DNA of 64,000 bases. It comes from Psychroserpens sp034111845 (GTDB lineage: Bacteria; Bacteroidota; Bacteroidia; Flavobacteriales; Flavobacteriaceae). This document shows, one piece after another, positions 27,876-37,236 of this stretch. The stretch is taken from contig JAWUWM010000050.1 in the NCBI GenBank assembly GCA_034111845.1, forward strand, positions 85,248 through 149,247, given 5' to 3'. A program made the position numbers and the translations under genes. The first letter of the stretch is position 1, and the number at the start of each line of letters is the position of its first letter. Below the pieces are notes generated by a model. The model made no database searches. It was not told the origin of the DNA and saw only the letters and a list, made by a program, of their open reading frames with translations.

Positions 27876-28380
27876 TATTTAGTGTGTTTTTCTAAAGATA
27901 GTATTTCTGATGAGAAGCTAAAGTCTTATTTAATAAGATAGAACTATATTTTGCAAGTTGGTCTCACTAGTTTGCTTTATCCATTATTAATTTGGTAATA
28001 AGAATGTAATCTACTATAATCGTTTTTGGTGACTATTTTTATCGTGTCGTATTCTATATGTTCTAATCAAATGTTCTAGTTGTCTATAGGTAATATTTAA
28101 TTGATCTATCTTGGTTTTCTCATACGTATCGTTGTCATGCCAGTAAAAGAGATACGATTTGGTAGATTTGCCATGGCCTTCTTTCAGGACTTCTTTTTGC
28201 TTTGTATTCGACCAGCTTTTAAAACCTTTCGTTTTGTTGTTCTAATTTCTTTGTTGTCAATTATTATTTATGATTGAGTATTAAATTTGAACACTTTTTT
28301 GATAGAACTGTAAATTCTAATTATGCACATTACCCCGCCCAAACCAAAATTTTTATTTGTTCCTTTTGTAATTATATAGG
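27876..28380. other. Intergenic region with a startless reading frame
   Basis: About 500 bases between symporter and membrane protein. On the reverse strand, 28014-28241 is an open frame of 75 codons with no start codon, containing GKSTKSYLFYWHDNDTYEKT and RQLEHLIRTYRIRHDKNS. It looks protein-like (charged, aromatic) and may be the tail of a lost gene. I do not recognise it. The rest shows nothing I can name. Confidence 0.35.
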
Positions 28381-29274
28381 TTAATTAGTCGCTATATTAT
28401 TTTCGTATTTGTTATGTATAGTTAGTATTGCTAATCCAAAAAGAACAGCCACAACTATTAAAATAGTACTAATTAATCCGCTTACTCCAAACGACATCCG
28501 AATTAAAATTGTTGAAATGACAAATCCAGAGTTTCTAATTATTTTATGAAACTTGTCAGTATAAAAGAAGGAAATTAAAAGCAAGACAACATCTACCAAA
28601 ATAAGTACTGTAAAGAATTGATCAAAAAACAGATTGTTAATGCTTTCAAATGATGGTATCGTGTTGGATAAAATAGAAATTCCTGCAGACCAATCGATAA
28701 GCGTATATAGAGCCATAATGAAGAATAGGGGAACTAAAATAACAGCAATTAGTTTTTTTCTTTCTACAAACCGTTCAATAATAGGATTAATAGCCTCGCC
28801 TTCAATTGTTTTTCGTTTTCCATGTTTCTGAAATAAAAATATTAAATAGAAGAGTAGAAGGGAAGCTACTAAATCATAAGTGAATTGCAAGTCTCCTTTT
28901 ATTTCAAACCAATTCTCAGTAAGTTCTAAGGCTGATAAATCTTTAAATAATTTACGTATAATGATAAGTGTTATAATTTCGTATTGCTTAGTTATGTAGG
29001 TCGTAAACGACTTAGGTAAATAGTAAATTAAAAGATAAACCTCGTAAATAAGAATAAAAGAAAATGGTGTGTAAACAGCGGAAATTGGGTTTTGTAATAA
29101 TTCGGAATTGGATGGTAAATCTATAACATCGAATTTCATAAAATAGATAAGCGCTAAGTGAATAAAAAAACTAACTATCGCGACTTTGAGAATTATTTTT
29201 TCAGTTTTCTCGCGAGTACCTTCAGATAGTATTTTATCAAAAAGGTATGATACGAGGTTCTTTTTCTTCGTCAT
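28381..29274 (-). CDS. Multi-pass membrane protein, unknown function
   Basis: 297 residues with about seven hydrophobic helices and a basic N-terminus (MTKKKNLVSYLFDKILSEG). Hydrophilic linkers include TIEGEAINPIIERFVERKK. No transporter or enzyme motif is visible. Base composition is AT-rich, like the decayed segment it borders. It is intact and has no neighbour on the same strand within 500 bases. Confidence 0.75.
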   Translation of the reverse strand: MTKKKNLVSYLFDKILSEGTREKTEKIILKVAIVSFFIHLALIYFMKFDVIDLPSNSELLQNPISAVYTPFSFILIYEVYLLIYYLPKSFTTYITKQYEIITLIIIRKLFKDLSALELTENWFEIKGDLQFTYDLVASLLLFYLIFLFQKHGKRKTIEGEAINPIIERFVERKKLIAVILVPLFFIMALYTLIDWSAGISILSNTIPSFESINNLFFDQFFTVLILVDVVLLLISFFYTDKFHKIIRNSGFVISTILIRMSFGVSGLISTILIVVAVLFGLAILTIHNKYENNIATN

Positions 29275-29411
29275 ATTTAAAGCGTTTTATGACAGGTTTT
29301 GTAGTTAACACTAAGATAATGAAAGAAAATGGAATAGTTTGGGAGTTTTAGAAATTTCCGAAGTAAAAAGAAACGAAAGCGCTAATAAACGTTTATTTGT
29401 TTTAACAGTGA

Positions 29412-30466
29412 TTATTTGTCAGTTACAGTGTGTTTACTTCTTGAAATTTTCATGGTACGATTATATACTATTTCTCCTAAGTTCCAAGTCTTTCCGCCAC
29501 TTGTATTTGAAAACGCAATAACGACTGTATCAATATCTTTGTCATACCTGACAATACTCGAATATTCTAGCAATAACCCTGTATGTTTATATACATAAAT
29601 AGACGAATAAATAGCTTGTTCTCCTTCATTAAATAATGAGCCATAGTTTAGTGCTCTCAAGAATATTCCCACATCTTTTGCTGTAGCTACCATTGATCCT
29701 GCGGGATTTTTAAAATAATTGTACTTTTATATCGTCATCATAACCAACGTAATACCCACTCATAACATCGTCTAAATTCACATCAGTTAGTAAGCTATAT
29801 GTATGTTTTAGCCCAAGTGGTATCAAAATCTCCTGCTTGATATACTTGTGATGATTGTATCCTAAAGTTTTATCAAGTAATTCATCTATCAATAAATAAT
29901 TGGTGTTTGAATAACTATAATTTTTATCAGGTTCAAAGTCAGCAGGTTCATCTAATACGAAATCAAGCGTTTTTGTATTGTCTATAGGTGGGTTTTCCCA
30001 ATAGCCAGGAGTGTCAGTAAAATTTGGAATTCAGCTCAGATGTTGTACCAGCAATCTCAAGGTGATTTTATCGGCGTTTTGAATTCGTCCGTCCAATTCT
30101 GGAAAGTAATCAACAAGCTTTTTATCTAAAGATAAACGATTGTCTTTAACTAATTTGGCGGTAGCAACAGCGACATATAACATGCTAACACTCGCAATCT
30201 TGAATAGTGTTTTTGGATGGACAGGTGTTTTGTTTTTTCGATTATGGAAACCAGCAGAGTAAAGTGCTGGTGGGTTACCGGCTTTGTCTACGTAAACAAT
30301 TATGCCATCAAAGCCATGGTCAATAGCTTAATTTATGTATTATTGAACCTTATTTGGTAGTGGTAAAACCCAAGTTTTTACTATAATCCATGGGAAGAAT
30401 GCTAATGAAAATATACTTGCTATAATACATACTATTTTGAATATTTGTTTTTTGTTTCTTTGCCAT
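29412..30466 (-). pseudogene. Serine hydrolase (beta-lactamase/class C-type), multiple lesions
   Basis: Fragments on the reverse strand line up as one gene: an ATG at 30466 with a membrane-anchor-like N-terminus, a core with DGIIVYVDKAGNP and FKIASVSMLYVAVATAKL, YSYSN (YxN motif) and a C-terminal YKHTG (KTG-like) block. Lesions: a frameshift in the first 20 codons, two TAA stops before the core (at positions expected to be Glu codons), a TGA stop where the family has Gly (HLSGIPNF), and a frameshift near 29730. In addition, the catalytic SxxK reads SVSM, so the Lys is lost. It would be dead even without the stops. The original role was probably an exported beta-lactamase-like or DD-peptidase-like hydrolase. 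Confidence 0.85.
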
Positions 30467-30635
30467 ATTGTGTTAGATGTATTAATAGAACTCTTTAAAA
30501 TCTTGTGCGTGATTTGTTAATTTTGTTTTAGAAACTAAAATAACATTCTGTAATCGCAAATTACGGAAACGTTTAGAATTTAATGAGTACCTATGAACTT
30601 GGTGGTCGTTTAAAGTTTATTCGTTTTTTCGAAAA

Positions 30636-31384
30636 TCATTCGTTCTTAATACTGTTTTGTTTTTCCCGTTTTTTGACTATTGCAAACCATAGAATGACTG
30701 AAACACCTAAGATTATTAATTTTTCGGTTACGTCAATTCCGTTTTTGATTAATGCATTGAACATCATAATTTGAATAATTAGATGAAAACATGCACTAGC
30801 TAATATTGATTTTGTTGATTCTGCTACTTGTCCAATGCCCCAGCTTCCAAAAACCATCATTGCAAAAAAGAAAAGATTATCACCAACAGATGCCTTCGTT
30901 AAGAACGTTAAATGCCACAAGTACCAGAGAAAACCAATTATTAAATATTTTTTCCAAGATTGTACTGCTTTTATTTCTTCTTGTAAATAACCTCTCCAGC
31001 CATATTCTTCTATTATACAATAGACTAAAGTTCCTGTTATGGCTATGAAACCGTAGAGATGTGCGTCCAGTTGAAATGGATTTTCTACCCCAATTAATGT
31101 TACAATGATGATGGGAATAGTTACCATAATAAGACTATTTGATTTTGATGTACCGAAAAGTGTTATTTCTGTGGTTCTTTTTTTTTTAATAATGATATGG
31201 CCACTATTGCACCTATAAAGACACCACCGCCTTCAAGAAGGATAGAGGTTAAGATGAATATCCAAGTTGGAAATTTTTCTAATCCCGATTTGAATTCGAA
31301 AATGTTAAACCTAAAAATATTAGATAGTGTTATTGCTATTAATAGGAATATTACTATTCTTTTTAGATTTATATCTTTAATCAT
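30636..31384 (-). pseudogene. CPBP (CAAX-type) intramembrane protease, split by a frameshift in A10
   Basis: The N-terminal frame (31163-31384) has two hydrophobic helices and stops just after ten A (T10 on the plus strand, about 31178-31187). A one-base change in this tract joins it to the second frame (30636-31127, beyond its in-frame upstream codons) with the protease core EEYGWRGYL (EExxxR), WYLWHLTF and ACFHLI, the four conserved CPBP motifs. The complete protein would be about 240 residues with eight or so helices. CPBP proteases cleave membrane proteins or process prenylated or bacteriocin-related peptides. The break may be slippage, phase variation or a read error. Confidence 0.8.
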
Positions 31385-31628
31385 TGTTTAAGTATTTGAT
31401 TGCTGACTTAAAAGTCAAAAAATAATTAATTATTACAGACTTTTATTTACTCAATTGCAGTTTAATAAGGCTGCGTTGTTTTTATGTTTTTGCAAACGGT
31501 TGCTTTTAGGGTTGTTCGCGTCTGCTAGGGTTAAGATTATTATGGAAAATTAACAATAGGGCAATTTGTAGTATTTTAGAAGTATCCAAAAAGTAAGTAA
31601 TGGGTTTTAATGTTTGCTATTAGAGGCC
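31385..31628. other. Intergenic region, nothing recognised
   Basis: About 240 bases. No ORF, hairpin or terminator stands out. Confidence 0.4.
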
Positions 31629-32528
31629 TTAAATTACTTTATAAACGTTATAAGATCTAGACCATTGTGTGGATTGACCAGGTTGAATAGCGATATTAAA
31701 AAATAACTCAGGGCTAATCACGTGTTGTCCTCCCCAAAGATTCACTTTGTTTGTTTGAAAGTTTCCTGTTTCACTGATTCCTATGTTACTTTTACGGTTT
31801 ATTAGTTCCCATTGAGCATCAACATTTTTACTGCCTGAGAGGTTACTAAAAAAGAATGTTTCTTTAGGCGACTGATTAAATTTAATTGCGTTTTGTCCAA
31901 TTTCTACTTTTTTTTCTGGATTTACAGTTTCTATGAAGCGTAAAGGTTTTAATTGAAATGGAAATTTTAATACGTAATTACACCCAATTAATTCTTTATT
32001 AATTAAAGTGAAATTGTGTACATACTCATCTGTAATAATGTCCTTTTCACCAGTGTTTTTTAATGAATAGTTAATGGTAAAATTATTTTCTTGTAATACA
32101 ATCTCTTTTTTTAAGACATATGAGTAGCCATTTATGGTTTTCGAGTGGCAGCTAATTATAAAGGTATCAGATTCTGTACTAATTTTAAATTTTGCAGGAT
32201 CAATCTCATAATTTTTACCGCAGTGGTATTTAGAGTCTGTTTTTTTTAATAATCCCACGCCAATTTTGTGAAACCAACCACCTATAACTGACTCGTCAAA
32301 GCCTAGTGCTGTATCCATGCCAAATTCATTATAAAACCCTTTTCCTTGTTGATGTTCATTTTGAGGATTATGACTCTCCATACTTGATAATTGAACATTT
32401 TGAAATTTCACGTTCACAATTTTCCCTGTCCAGTCAAATCTTGAAGCATTATAGTTTTCCGAAGGTAAGTCGATATGAATTTCTAGGTTTTTGTTTTTAA
32501 GTATATAGGGCATATTAAGAAAGGGCAA
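31629..32528 (-). CDS. Galactose-mutarotase-like fold protein, unknown function
   Basis: 299 residues. The beta-sandwich pattern with FDESVIGGWFHKIGVGLL, EYVHNFTLINKELIG and LWGGQHVISPELFF resembles the aldose-1-epimerase/galactose-mutarotase superfamily, but the catalytic His/Glu pair cannot be placed with confidence. No signal peptide is seen. The ATG at 32513 is an alternative start (MPYILKNKN). It may bind or modify a carbohydrate. The gene is intact although surrounded by broken ones. Confidence 0.6.
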   Translation of the reverse strand: MPFLNMPYILKNKNLEIHIDLPSENYNASRFDWTGKIVNVKFQNVQLSSMESHNPQNEHQQGKGFYNEFGMDTALGFDESVIGGWFHKIGVGLLKKTDSKYHCGKNYEIDPAKFKISTESDTFIISCHSKTINGYSYVLKKEIVLQENNFTINYSLKNTGEKDIITDEYVHNFTLINKELIGCNYVLKFPFQLKPLRFIETVNPEKKVEIGQNAIKFNQSPKETFFFSNLSGSKNVDAQWELINRKSNIGISETGNFQTNKVNLWGGQHVISPELFFNIAIQPGQSTQWSRSYNVYKVI

Positions 32529-32818
32529 ATTTATGAGTACTGATATGATGTTTTTGAAATAACTCTAAGACCATGCTTGCTCTTGGTCCTCGAAGTTTAC
32601 TTGCAATAAAATTAGTCAAAGAAAACGAATTGAAGTGCTAATTACAGTTTAGAAGTGTCGGGGATTGGAAGTAGTGTATGAAAATGCTCTATGATTTTGC
32701 TAGTAAGCATTAAGAAAACAGTTCATAATACACCTTTTTTTTAGCTATTGTTAATTCGGTCAGGTGTTTTTGTGTGTTTTTCTCCAAAATTATTAATCGT
32801 AATTGCAAAGGTGAAATA
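32529..32818. other. Intergenic region, nothing recognised
   Basis: About 290 bases between the mutarotase-fold gene and the end of the SGNH remnant. I see no ORF worth reporting and no repeat. Confidence 0.35.
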
Positions 32819-33413
32819 TTAGTTATCCAAAATGGTATTCGTTCTTTCTATAATAGCTTCTGGTAATTTATTTGTAAGTAGTCTTGCACCTTTGCGATTT
32901 AAGTGCTGAGAATTGTAAAATACTTTTTATCAAATTCTAAAATAGAGTCTTGTGAATAGTCAAGAAAATGGGCATTTTATTCTTGAGCTAAATTATTGTA
33001 TTAATTTACATGCTTAATTGAGTTAAAATCATCTTTATAAATAGGAGGATAGACTAAAAAGACTGTAATGTTTTCTGTTTGCATTTAGCTAAGAAACTTT
33101 CAAAATTTTCACAAGAAACGCTGTGCAAGGATGTAAATACTTCAATTTTTTGAGTATTATCAGTATTTGTTGTGTCTTTTGTTTTTTGTAAGCTTTCTGG
33201 CCAAGACTGATTGTTAGGAGAGTATTCTTTTACATCTGTAGTTTTTAAAAATTGAATATCTAAGAAAGATAGTCCTCCAATTATTCTTTCAAAAGGGTTT
33301 CCTGAATACCTTGCCATAGGAACAGAGTAATCCAAATCACTGAAACTACTAGTTAATTTCAGGAGCTTTTTGACTTCTGGTCTAAAGTCTATTTCTTGTA
33401 TTTCATATCTCAA
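32819..33413 (-). pseudogene. SGNH-hydrolase-like protein remnant
   Basis: The open frame 33054-33413 encodes PEVKKLL, SGNPFERIIGG and NQSWPESL and stops shortly before a block readable in another frame as ITVFLVYPPIYKDDFNSI. Downstream, with stops and shifts, come AHFLDYSQDSILEFDKKYF and NRKGARLLTNKLPEAIIER. FLVYPP..., FLDYSQD and the tail HLNRKGAR match C-terminal halves of flavobacterial SGNH/DUF1574-type proteins near O-acetyltransferases. At least four lesions are needed to join it, and the upstream N-terminus is missing. So it is a decayed fragment. Confidence 0.65.
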
Positions 33414-33418
33414 ATATA

Positions 33419-33472
33419 TTAGTTTTGAAATTTAAAATATCACTCCGAACTTATAAGGGGCTAAATTACCTT
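33419..33472 (+). repeat. Inverted copy of a segment of the 35.8-kb membrane-protein gene
   Basis: The first 32 bases (33419-33450) are identical to the reverse complement of 35835-35866, and similarity continues to about 33472. In the downstream gene the segment encodes LKFKISLRTNKGLNYL. Here it gives LKFKISLRTYKGLNYL before stops. The copies are about 2.4 kb apart and inverted. Confidence 0.85.
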
Positions 33473-33639
33473 ATGTGGTTCTTCAACAACATACAACATA
33501 AAAATAAACTAGGATATTTATTAGGATTTGATCTTGGAATACGTGTATAATAAGTTGCGAAAAAGTATGCGAATAATTTCCCACAATACAATATAGTGAA
33601 TTATGTAGTTATGCAGGTCTAACAACTGTAATCAGGTAA

Positions 33640-33903
33640 ATTGGAAATAGCGTAAACGGACGACCTCGAGTTAGTAAGATGGACAATCAGAAACTTATGA
33701 ATTTATTATTTATGTGTAGTTTTTCTGCTTGCAAATACAACAAAGCTTTTAGAGGTATCTATGAACGAATAGTAGCAAAGGGAAAGCGCAAAAAACTCGC
33801 CTTGATGGCAGTGTGTAATAAGTTCTTAAAAGAGGCTTTTGCAATTGCTAAATCAGGATTAATATTTGATAATGAATACAAAAGTATATTGGTAAAAAAA
33901 TAA
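33640..33903 (+). mobile_element. IS110-family transposase remnant (C-terminal part)
   Basis: The plus strand encodes GNSVNGRPRVSKMDNQ, then LLFMCSFSACKYNKAFRG and KKLALMAVCNKFLKEAFAI, ending NEYKSILVKK and TAA. This is the C-terminal Transposase_20 region of IS110-type transposases (RGRxRVSKMGN, LLxMAAL, YxRLxxKGK, AVxNKLL). An upstream stretch around 33595-33640 reads SYAGLTTVIR but is separated by a stop. The N-terminal DEDD catalytic domain is absent, so the element is dead. No terminal repeats were found. Confidence 0.75.
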
Positions 33904-34018
33904 TGTAATTTTACTTGTTTTTTAACACAGTACTTTGTTAGCAATAGTATTTACTATATCAATATTGGATAATCACAATATATTTGTGAAAGCAAAATGA
34001 TTTTGCATTTAAATAAGT

Positions 34019-35158
34019 TTAATTTTTCATAACTTTTTTTGTTATCGTGCCTTTTGAAGTTTTTATACTCAATAGATAAATACCCGAATTTAAGCTAGTT
34101 AGATCTATAAGTCCATTAGTCGATTTTAGATTTAAATTTACTCCTAAAGTATTGTAAAGAATTATATCTTTAAGTTCCAATGAATTATTAGGTTGTATAT
34201 TAATTACATTACTGGTAGGATTTGGAAAAACACGTATGGTGTTTTCTATTTCTTCAATATTTGGAAGTGACAGCGTATTATCTATATGATTTTGAAAAAA
34301 TAACCAAGCTTCTTCACCAGCATTAATATCCATATTGCCCCAAGCTCCAGGCCAATCATGACCACCACCTACAACTTCATAATACCAGACCTCATTATTA
34401 TTAATACCATTTAAATGCTTTTCACTATTAATAAAACTTCCATCAGAGTTATCGATGTCTGGTAATGTTTGAGTATTGACCAATGTACATTCATTTTTTT
34501 CCACAAAATAATTGATTGTAAAAGGTATATTAGGATAAGCTCCCCAACCATCATTGTTATTTGGGTCACCAGATAATGGAGTTACGTTATCTTGAGAACC
34601 ATGTATTTCAAGCAGAGGAATTGGTAGACTATCATCACATTCATTTAAAATATCTTGCATAATCATTCCAGCGACAGGTGCTACCGCTTTAAATGTGTCA
34701 TATGCTTGACAAGCAAGCATGTAACACATTTCTGCACCATTAGAAAAACCAGTTGCAAAAGTATAATCAGGATTCAAATTATGGGTTGATTGAAGGTGCT
34801 CAGCTAATTCAGTTAAAAAACCAACATCATTTACTGTTTCAGTTTGATGAAAGTCATACCCAACATTCCAAAACCGATCTCCATCCAAATCGTTAGTCCC
34901 TCTTGGATAACAAACTGCAAAACCATATTGATTTGCAATTTGATTCATACCAGTATAATTTCTCATACTATTAGCATCGCCAGTAAAGCCATGCATAACA
35001 AATACCAAAGGCATATTCTCATTTAAATTTGAAGGCTCATAATATAAATATTGACGGTCAATACCATCATGTTCGAATGTAATAAATTGTGCTTGAGTTA
35101 TTAAATGAGAAAATAACATAACTATTATTAAAATAGTTAGTTTATACTTTTGTTTCAT
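34019..35158 (-). CDS. Secreted esterase (PHB-depolymerase/feruloyl-esterase type) with T9SS sorting domain
   Basis: 379 residues. Signal peptide MKQKYKLTILIIVMLFSHLITQAQ. The catalytic domain has VFVMHGFTGDA (oxyanion), the nucleophile GFSNGAEMCYMLAC, an acid in EIHGSQDNVTP and the His in VGGGHDWPGAWG. This is the arrangement of LpqC-type polyhydroxybutyrate depolymerase and feruloyl esterase relatives. After a linker, the last 75 residues (IRVFPNPTSNVINI ... GTITKKVMKN) are a type A T9SS C-terminal sorting domain, so the enzyme is secreted or cell-surface attached. It likely degrades a polyester or plant-like ester. It is intact although inside the decayed segment. Confidence 0.9.
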   Translation of the reverse strand: MKQKYKLTILIIVMLFSHLITQAQFITFEHDGIDRQYLYYEPSNLNENMPLVFVMHGFTGDANSMRNYTGMNQIANQYGFAVCYPRGTNDLDGDRFWNVGYDFHQTETVNDVGFLTELAEHLQSTHNLNPDYTFATGFSNGAEMCYMLACQAYDTFKAVAPVAGMIMQDILNECDDSLPIPLLEIHGSQDNVTPLSGDPNNNDGWGAYPNIPFTINYFVEKNECTLVNTQTLPDIDNSDGSFINSEKHLNGINNNEVWYYEVVGGGHDWPGAWGNMDINAGEEAWLFFQNHIDNTLSLPNIEEIENTIRVFPNPTSNVINIQPNNSLELKDIILYNTLGVNLNLKSTNGLIDLTSLNSGIYLLSIKTSKGTITKKVMKN

Positions 35159-35454
35159 TTTTAAGAGTTTAGAACCGAATGTGAATTTAAAAAATTAAAT
35201 GTAGCAATTCTAATTTAATATTATTGAATTCGGTTGAGTGTTTAATTATTATTGCTAATGGTTGGTGTATGAAACGTAGCTTGTAAAACCGTAATAATTT
35301 TTGAGTATAACACAGAGCCAAATTTTTTAATTTTGTTTTTAACTTATCAATTTTAAAGGCCAAATTAAAAATTTGGTGGACTTTGTAAATAAGCACTAAC
35401 CTTTCGGTTTAGCGCTTATTAGCTATGTTTTATACACCGTGTTATTGTTGGCTT
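35159..35454. other. AT-rich spacer with two hairpins
   Basis: About 300 bases between the T9SS esterase start and the frameshifted membrane-protein gene. It contains a CCAAATT/AATTTGG palindrome at 35360-35376 and a longer hairpin at 35388-35420 (listed separately). A 69-codon open frame on the reverse strand (35187-35396) has no recognisable content and I do not call it a gene. Confidence 0.5.
35388..35420. repeat. Long hairpin, possible cassette-type recombination or terminator element
   Basis: AATAAGCACTAACC (35388-35401), loop TTTC, GGTTTAGCGCTTATT (35406-35420): a stem of about 14 bp with one bulged base and one G-T pair. It is followed by the text TATACACCGTGTTATTG on the plus strand, a phrase that I have seen near small orphan genes in Bacteroidota. 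It lies just after the stop of the membrane-protein gene. It has no T-run on the reverse strand, so it is not a standard terminator. The function is unknown. Confidence 0.5.
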
Positions 35455-35920
35455 TTATTTAAAATGATATCCAACTTCAATTGCTAAGCCATTATATGTA
35501 TGACCATAAACAAGAAGCAGGGATGCTATCAAAATCAAGCAGTTAATTAAGGTCAGACTTATTATTGGTTTTATTAAATTAAGCTTTTCAATTTTCCGTT
35601 GATACAAATAGCTAAAGAGTCCAAGTACAAGAATAAGACCTAATCCAATCAGACCAATTTTCAACTCCTCATTAAATATCCATTGGCTTAAATTATCTAA
35701 ATTTTGTTCTTTAGAATCTGTGATTTCAGAAGGATGTCCAACCATCAGAGCGAGGCTTAGAAAAGCCTCCAAGACAAAAGGTCAGAATTATTACGAAATT
35801 CAACAATAGTATTAGGTAGTTTAACCCCTTATTTGTTCGGAGTGATATTTTAAATTTCAAAACTAATAATATTAGTAGAGTAATTCCAGAATAGATAATA
35901 ACATTTATAAGTATATTCAT
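35455..35920 (-). pseudogene. Small multi-TM membrane protein, frameshifted
   Basis: Two overlapping frames on the reverse strand join into one protein of about 155 residues. The first (ATG 35920, MNILINVIIYSGITLL, to about 35750) has two hydrophobic helices. The second (35455-35772) has two more, after HPSEITDSKEQNLDNLSQW. The frames overlap near 35726-35772, consistent with a single-base indel. I do not recognise the family. It lies beside the hairpin at 35388 and the integrase pseudogene. Confidence 0.55.
35813..35866 (-). repeat. Second copy of the 54-bp inverted repeat
   Basis: Partner of 33419-33472 in opposite orientation, with 32 bases identical. It codes for LKFKISLRTNKGLNYL inside the membrane-protein gene, so this is probably the source copy and the 33.4-kb copy the derived one. 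Confidence 0.85.
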
Positions 35921-36047
35921 TATTGATTTTTCCGCTTGCATATAACAACTAATATATGTTTTATCGTTACTTATATTGGGATAATACAATGTTTTTGTTG
36001 TCTTTATTACATGGTTTCAATTTTCTAACAGCAACGTCTAATGGATT

Positions 36048-37144
36048 TTAAATCTCCAATAGGTTGGTTTGCATGACATGAGTCTAAATCATTGTGGTTT
36101 CAGGTTTTGAATGACCTAAAAGCGATTGGATATAACGTAAATTGACTCCGTTCTCTAGCAAGTGTGTAGCCTAACTATGGCGCGATGTATGAGGCGTGAC
36201 TTTATTTTTATGCCTGATAAATCACAACTCTTTTTCAAAAAAAACTCTTAACGATTGAGCACTATATTTGCTGTAATTACGACCTTCTATAAATAAATTT
36301 TTGAGCGCGTAAGTTGTTAAATTATTAGTAAGTAAAGTGATGAAACTGTCTACCAAACCTACGTAACGATCTTTTCTTGCTTTGCCATTATGTACATAGA
36401 CTTCCCTTCAGTCTATGTCAATATCTGCAAGTCGTAAATTTAAAACTTCACTTATTAGCAAACCTCAAGAGTAAGTCAAGGTAAGTACAGCGCGATGTAT
36501 TAAATCTTTAGTCTTTGCAATTAGAGTAATAACTTCTTGTTGGTTCAGTACAATTGGCAGTTGCAATGATTTATTTGGATGTACTAACTTTAATTCTATT
36601 ATTTTGGTTGTGGGTTCAAAACAATAAATAACTTCATTGCGCTAATAAATAGGCGTTGTCAACTTATACGATACTTCCGTTTTAAAAAAACGTTTTCAAT
36701 AAATAATTCTATAGCTCTGTTACTTAGTTCGTGCACTTCCTTTTTGTTATGAAACGCCATAAAACCGGCAACGTAATTAGTGTATGTGGTTATGTTGCTT
36801 TTACTATATTGTTTCCCTTTTAAATACTTGTAAAAGGCATTGACTAACGTTTTTTGATTCACGTCTAATATATGGTCTCTATTAGCCTTGTTTAGTCTAT
36901 TCTGCTCATCTCCTAATAGTTTACTGGAATCAACTTCAGCAATATAGTGTAACTTTAATTTTAAGAGTTTTACGTTATTTGTAGCATGTTCTAAGTACCA
37001 ATTTCGTTGTTAAGAAGACCACGTCAAAGTTGCTATTTCTTTTATTTTAGATTTTATGTCATGATTATAGTCAAATGCGATAGCTATTTGTGATTTATCG
37101 TTATGCTTGAAGTTTTATAGATTGACTTTTAGTAGATTACCCAT
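36048..37144 (-). pseudogene. Tyrosine-type recombinase/integrase, multiple stop codons
   Basis: The reverse strand from the ATG at 37144 reads as one integrase of about 365 codons. An N-terminal arm domain comes first (KSQIAIAFDYNHDIKSKIKE). A core-binding domain follows at 36659-36862 (YSKSNITTYTNYVAGFM). The catalytic domain has HRAVLTLTYS, GLLISEVLNLRLADIDI (ISEVL with the catalytic-Arg region) and ATHLLENGVNLRYIQSLLGH. Stops: TAA after WSS in the arm domain, TGA at a Cys site, TGA at an Arg site, TGA near KEL, TAG at HSY, and TAG at the catalytic Tyr of MIYTHV. It is clearly dead. It ends with the usual THVMQTN tail. Confidence 0.85.
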
Positions 37145-37236
37145 AAATAAATTTCTTAAAAATAAATATAATAATCTATTTATTTGGATAACATGAGTTC
37201 GATTTAAAATTTCAGCAGTCCTATTTAGGTTATGAG

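Noticed and set aside
28381..29274. Possible transporter role for the multi-pass membrane protein
   Set aside because: No transporter signature is visible, so it is reported only as an unknown membrane protein.
30583..31048. Plus-strand ORFs over the CAAX protease
   Set aside because: The conserved protease motifs are on the reverse strand.
35187..35396. 69-codon reverse-strand ORF in the esterase/membrane-protein spacer
   Set aside because: It spans two hairpins and has a low-complexity, Leu/Lys-rich composition with no similarity I recognise.
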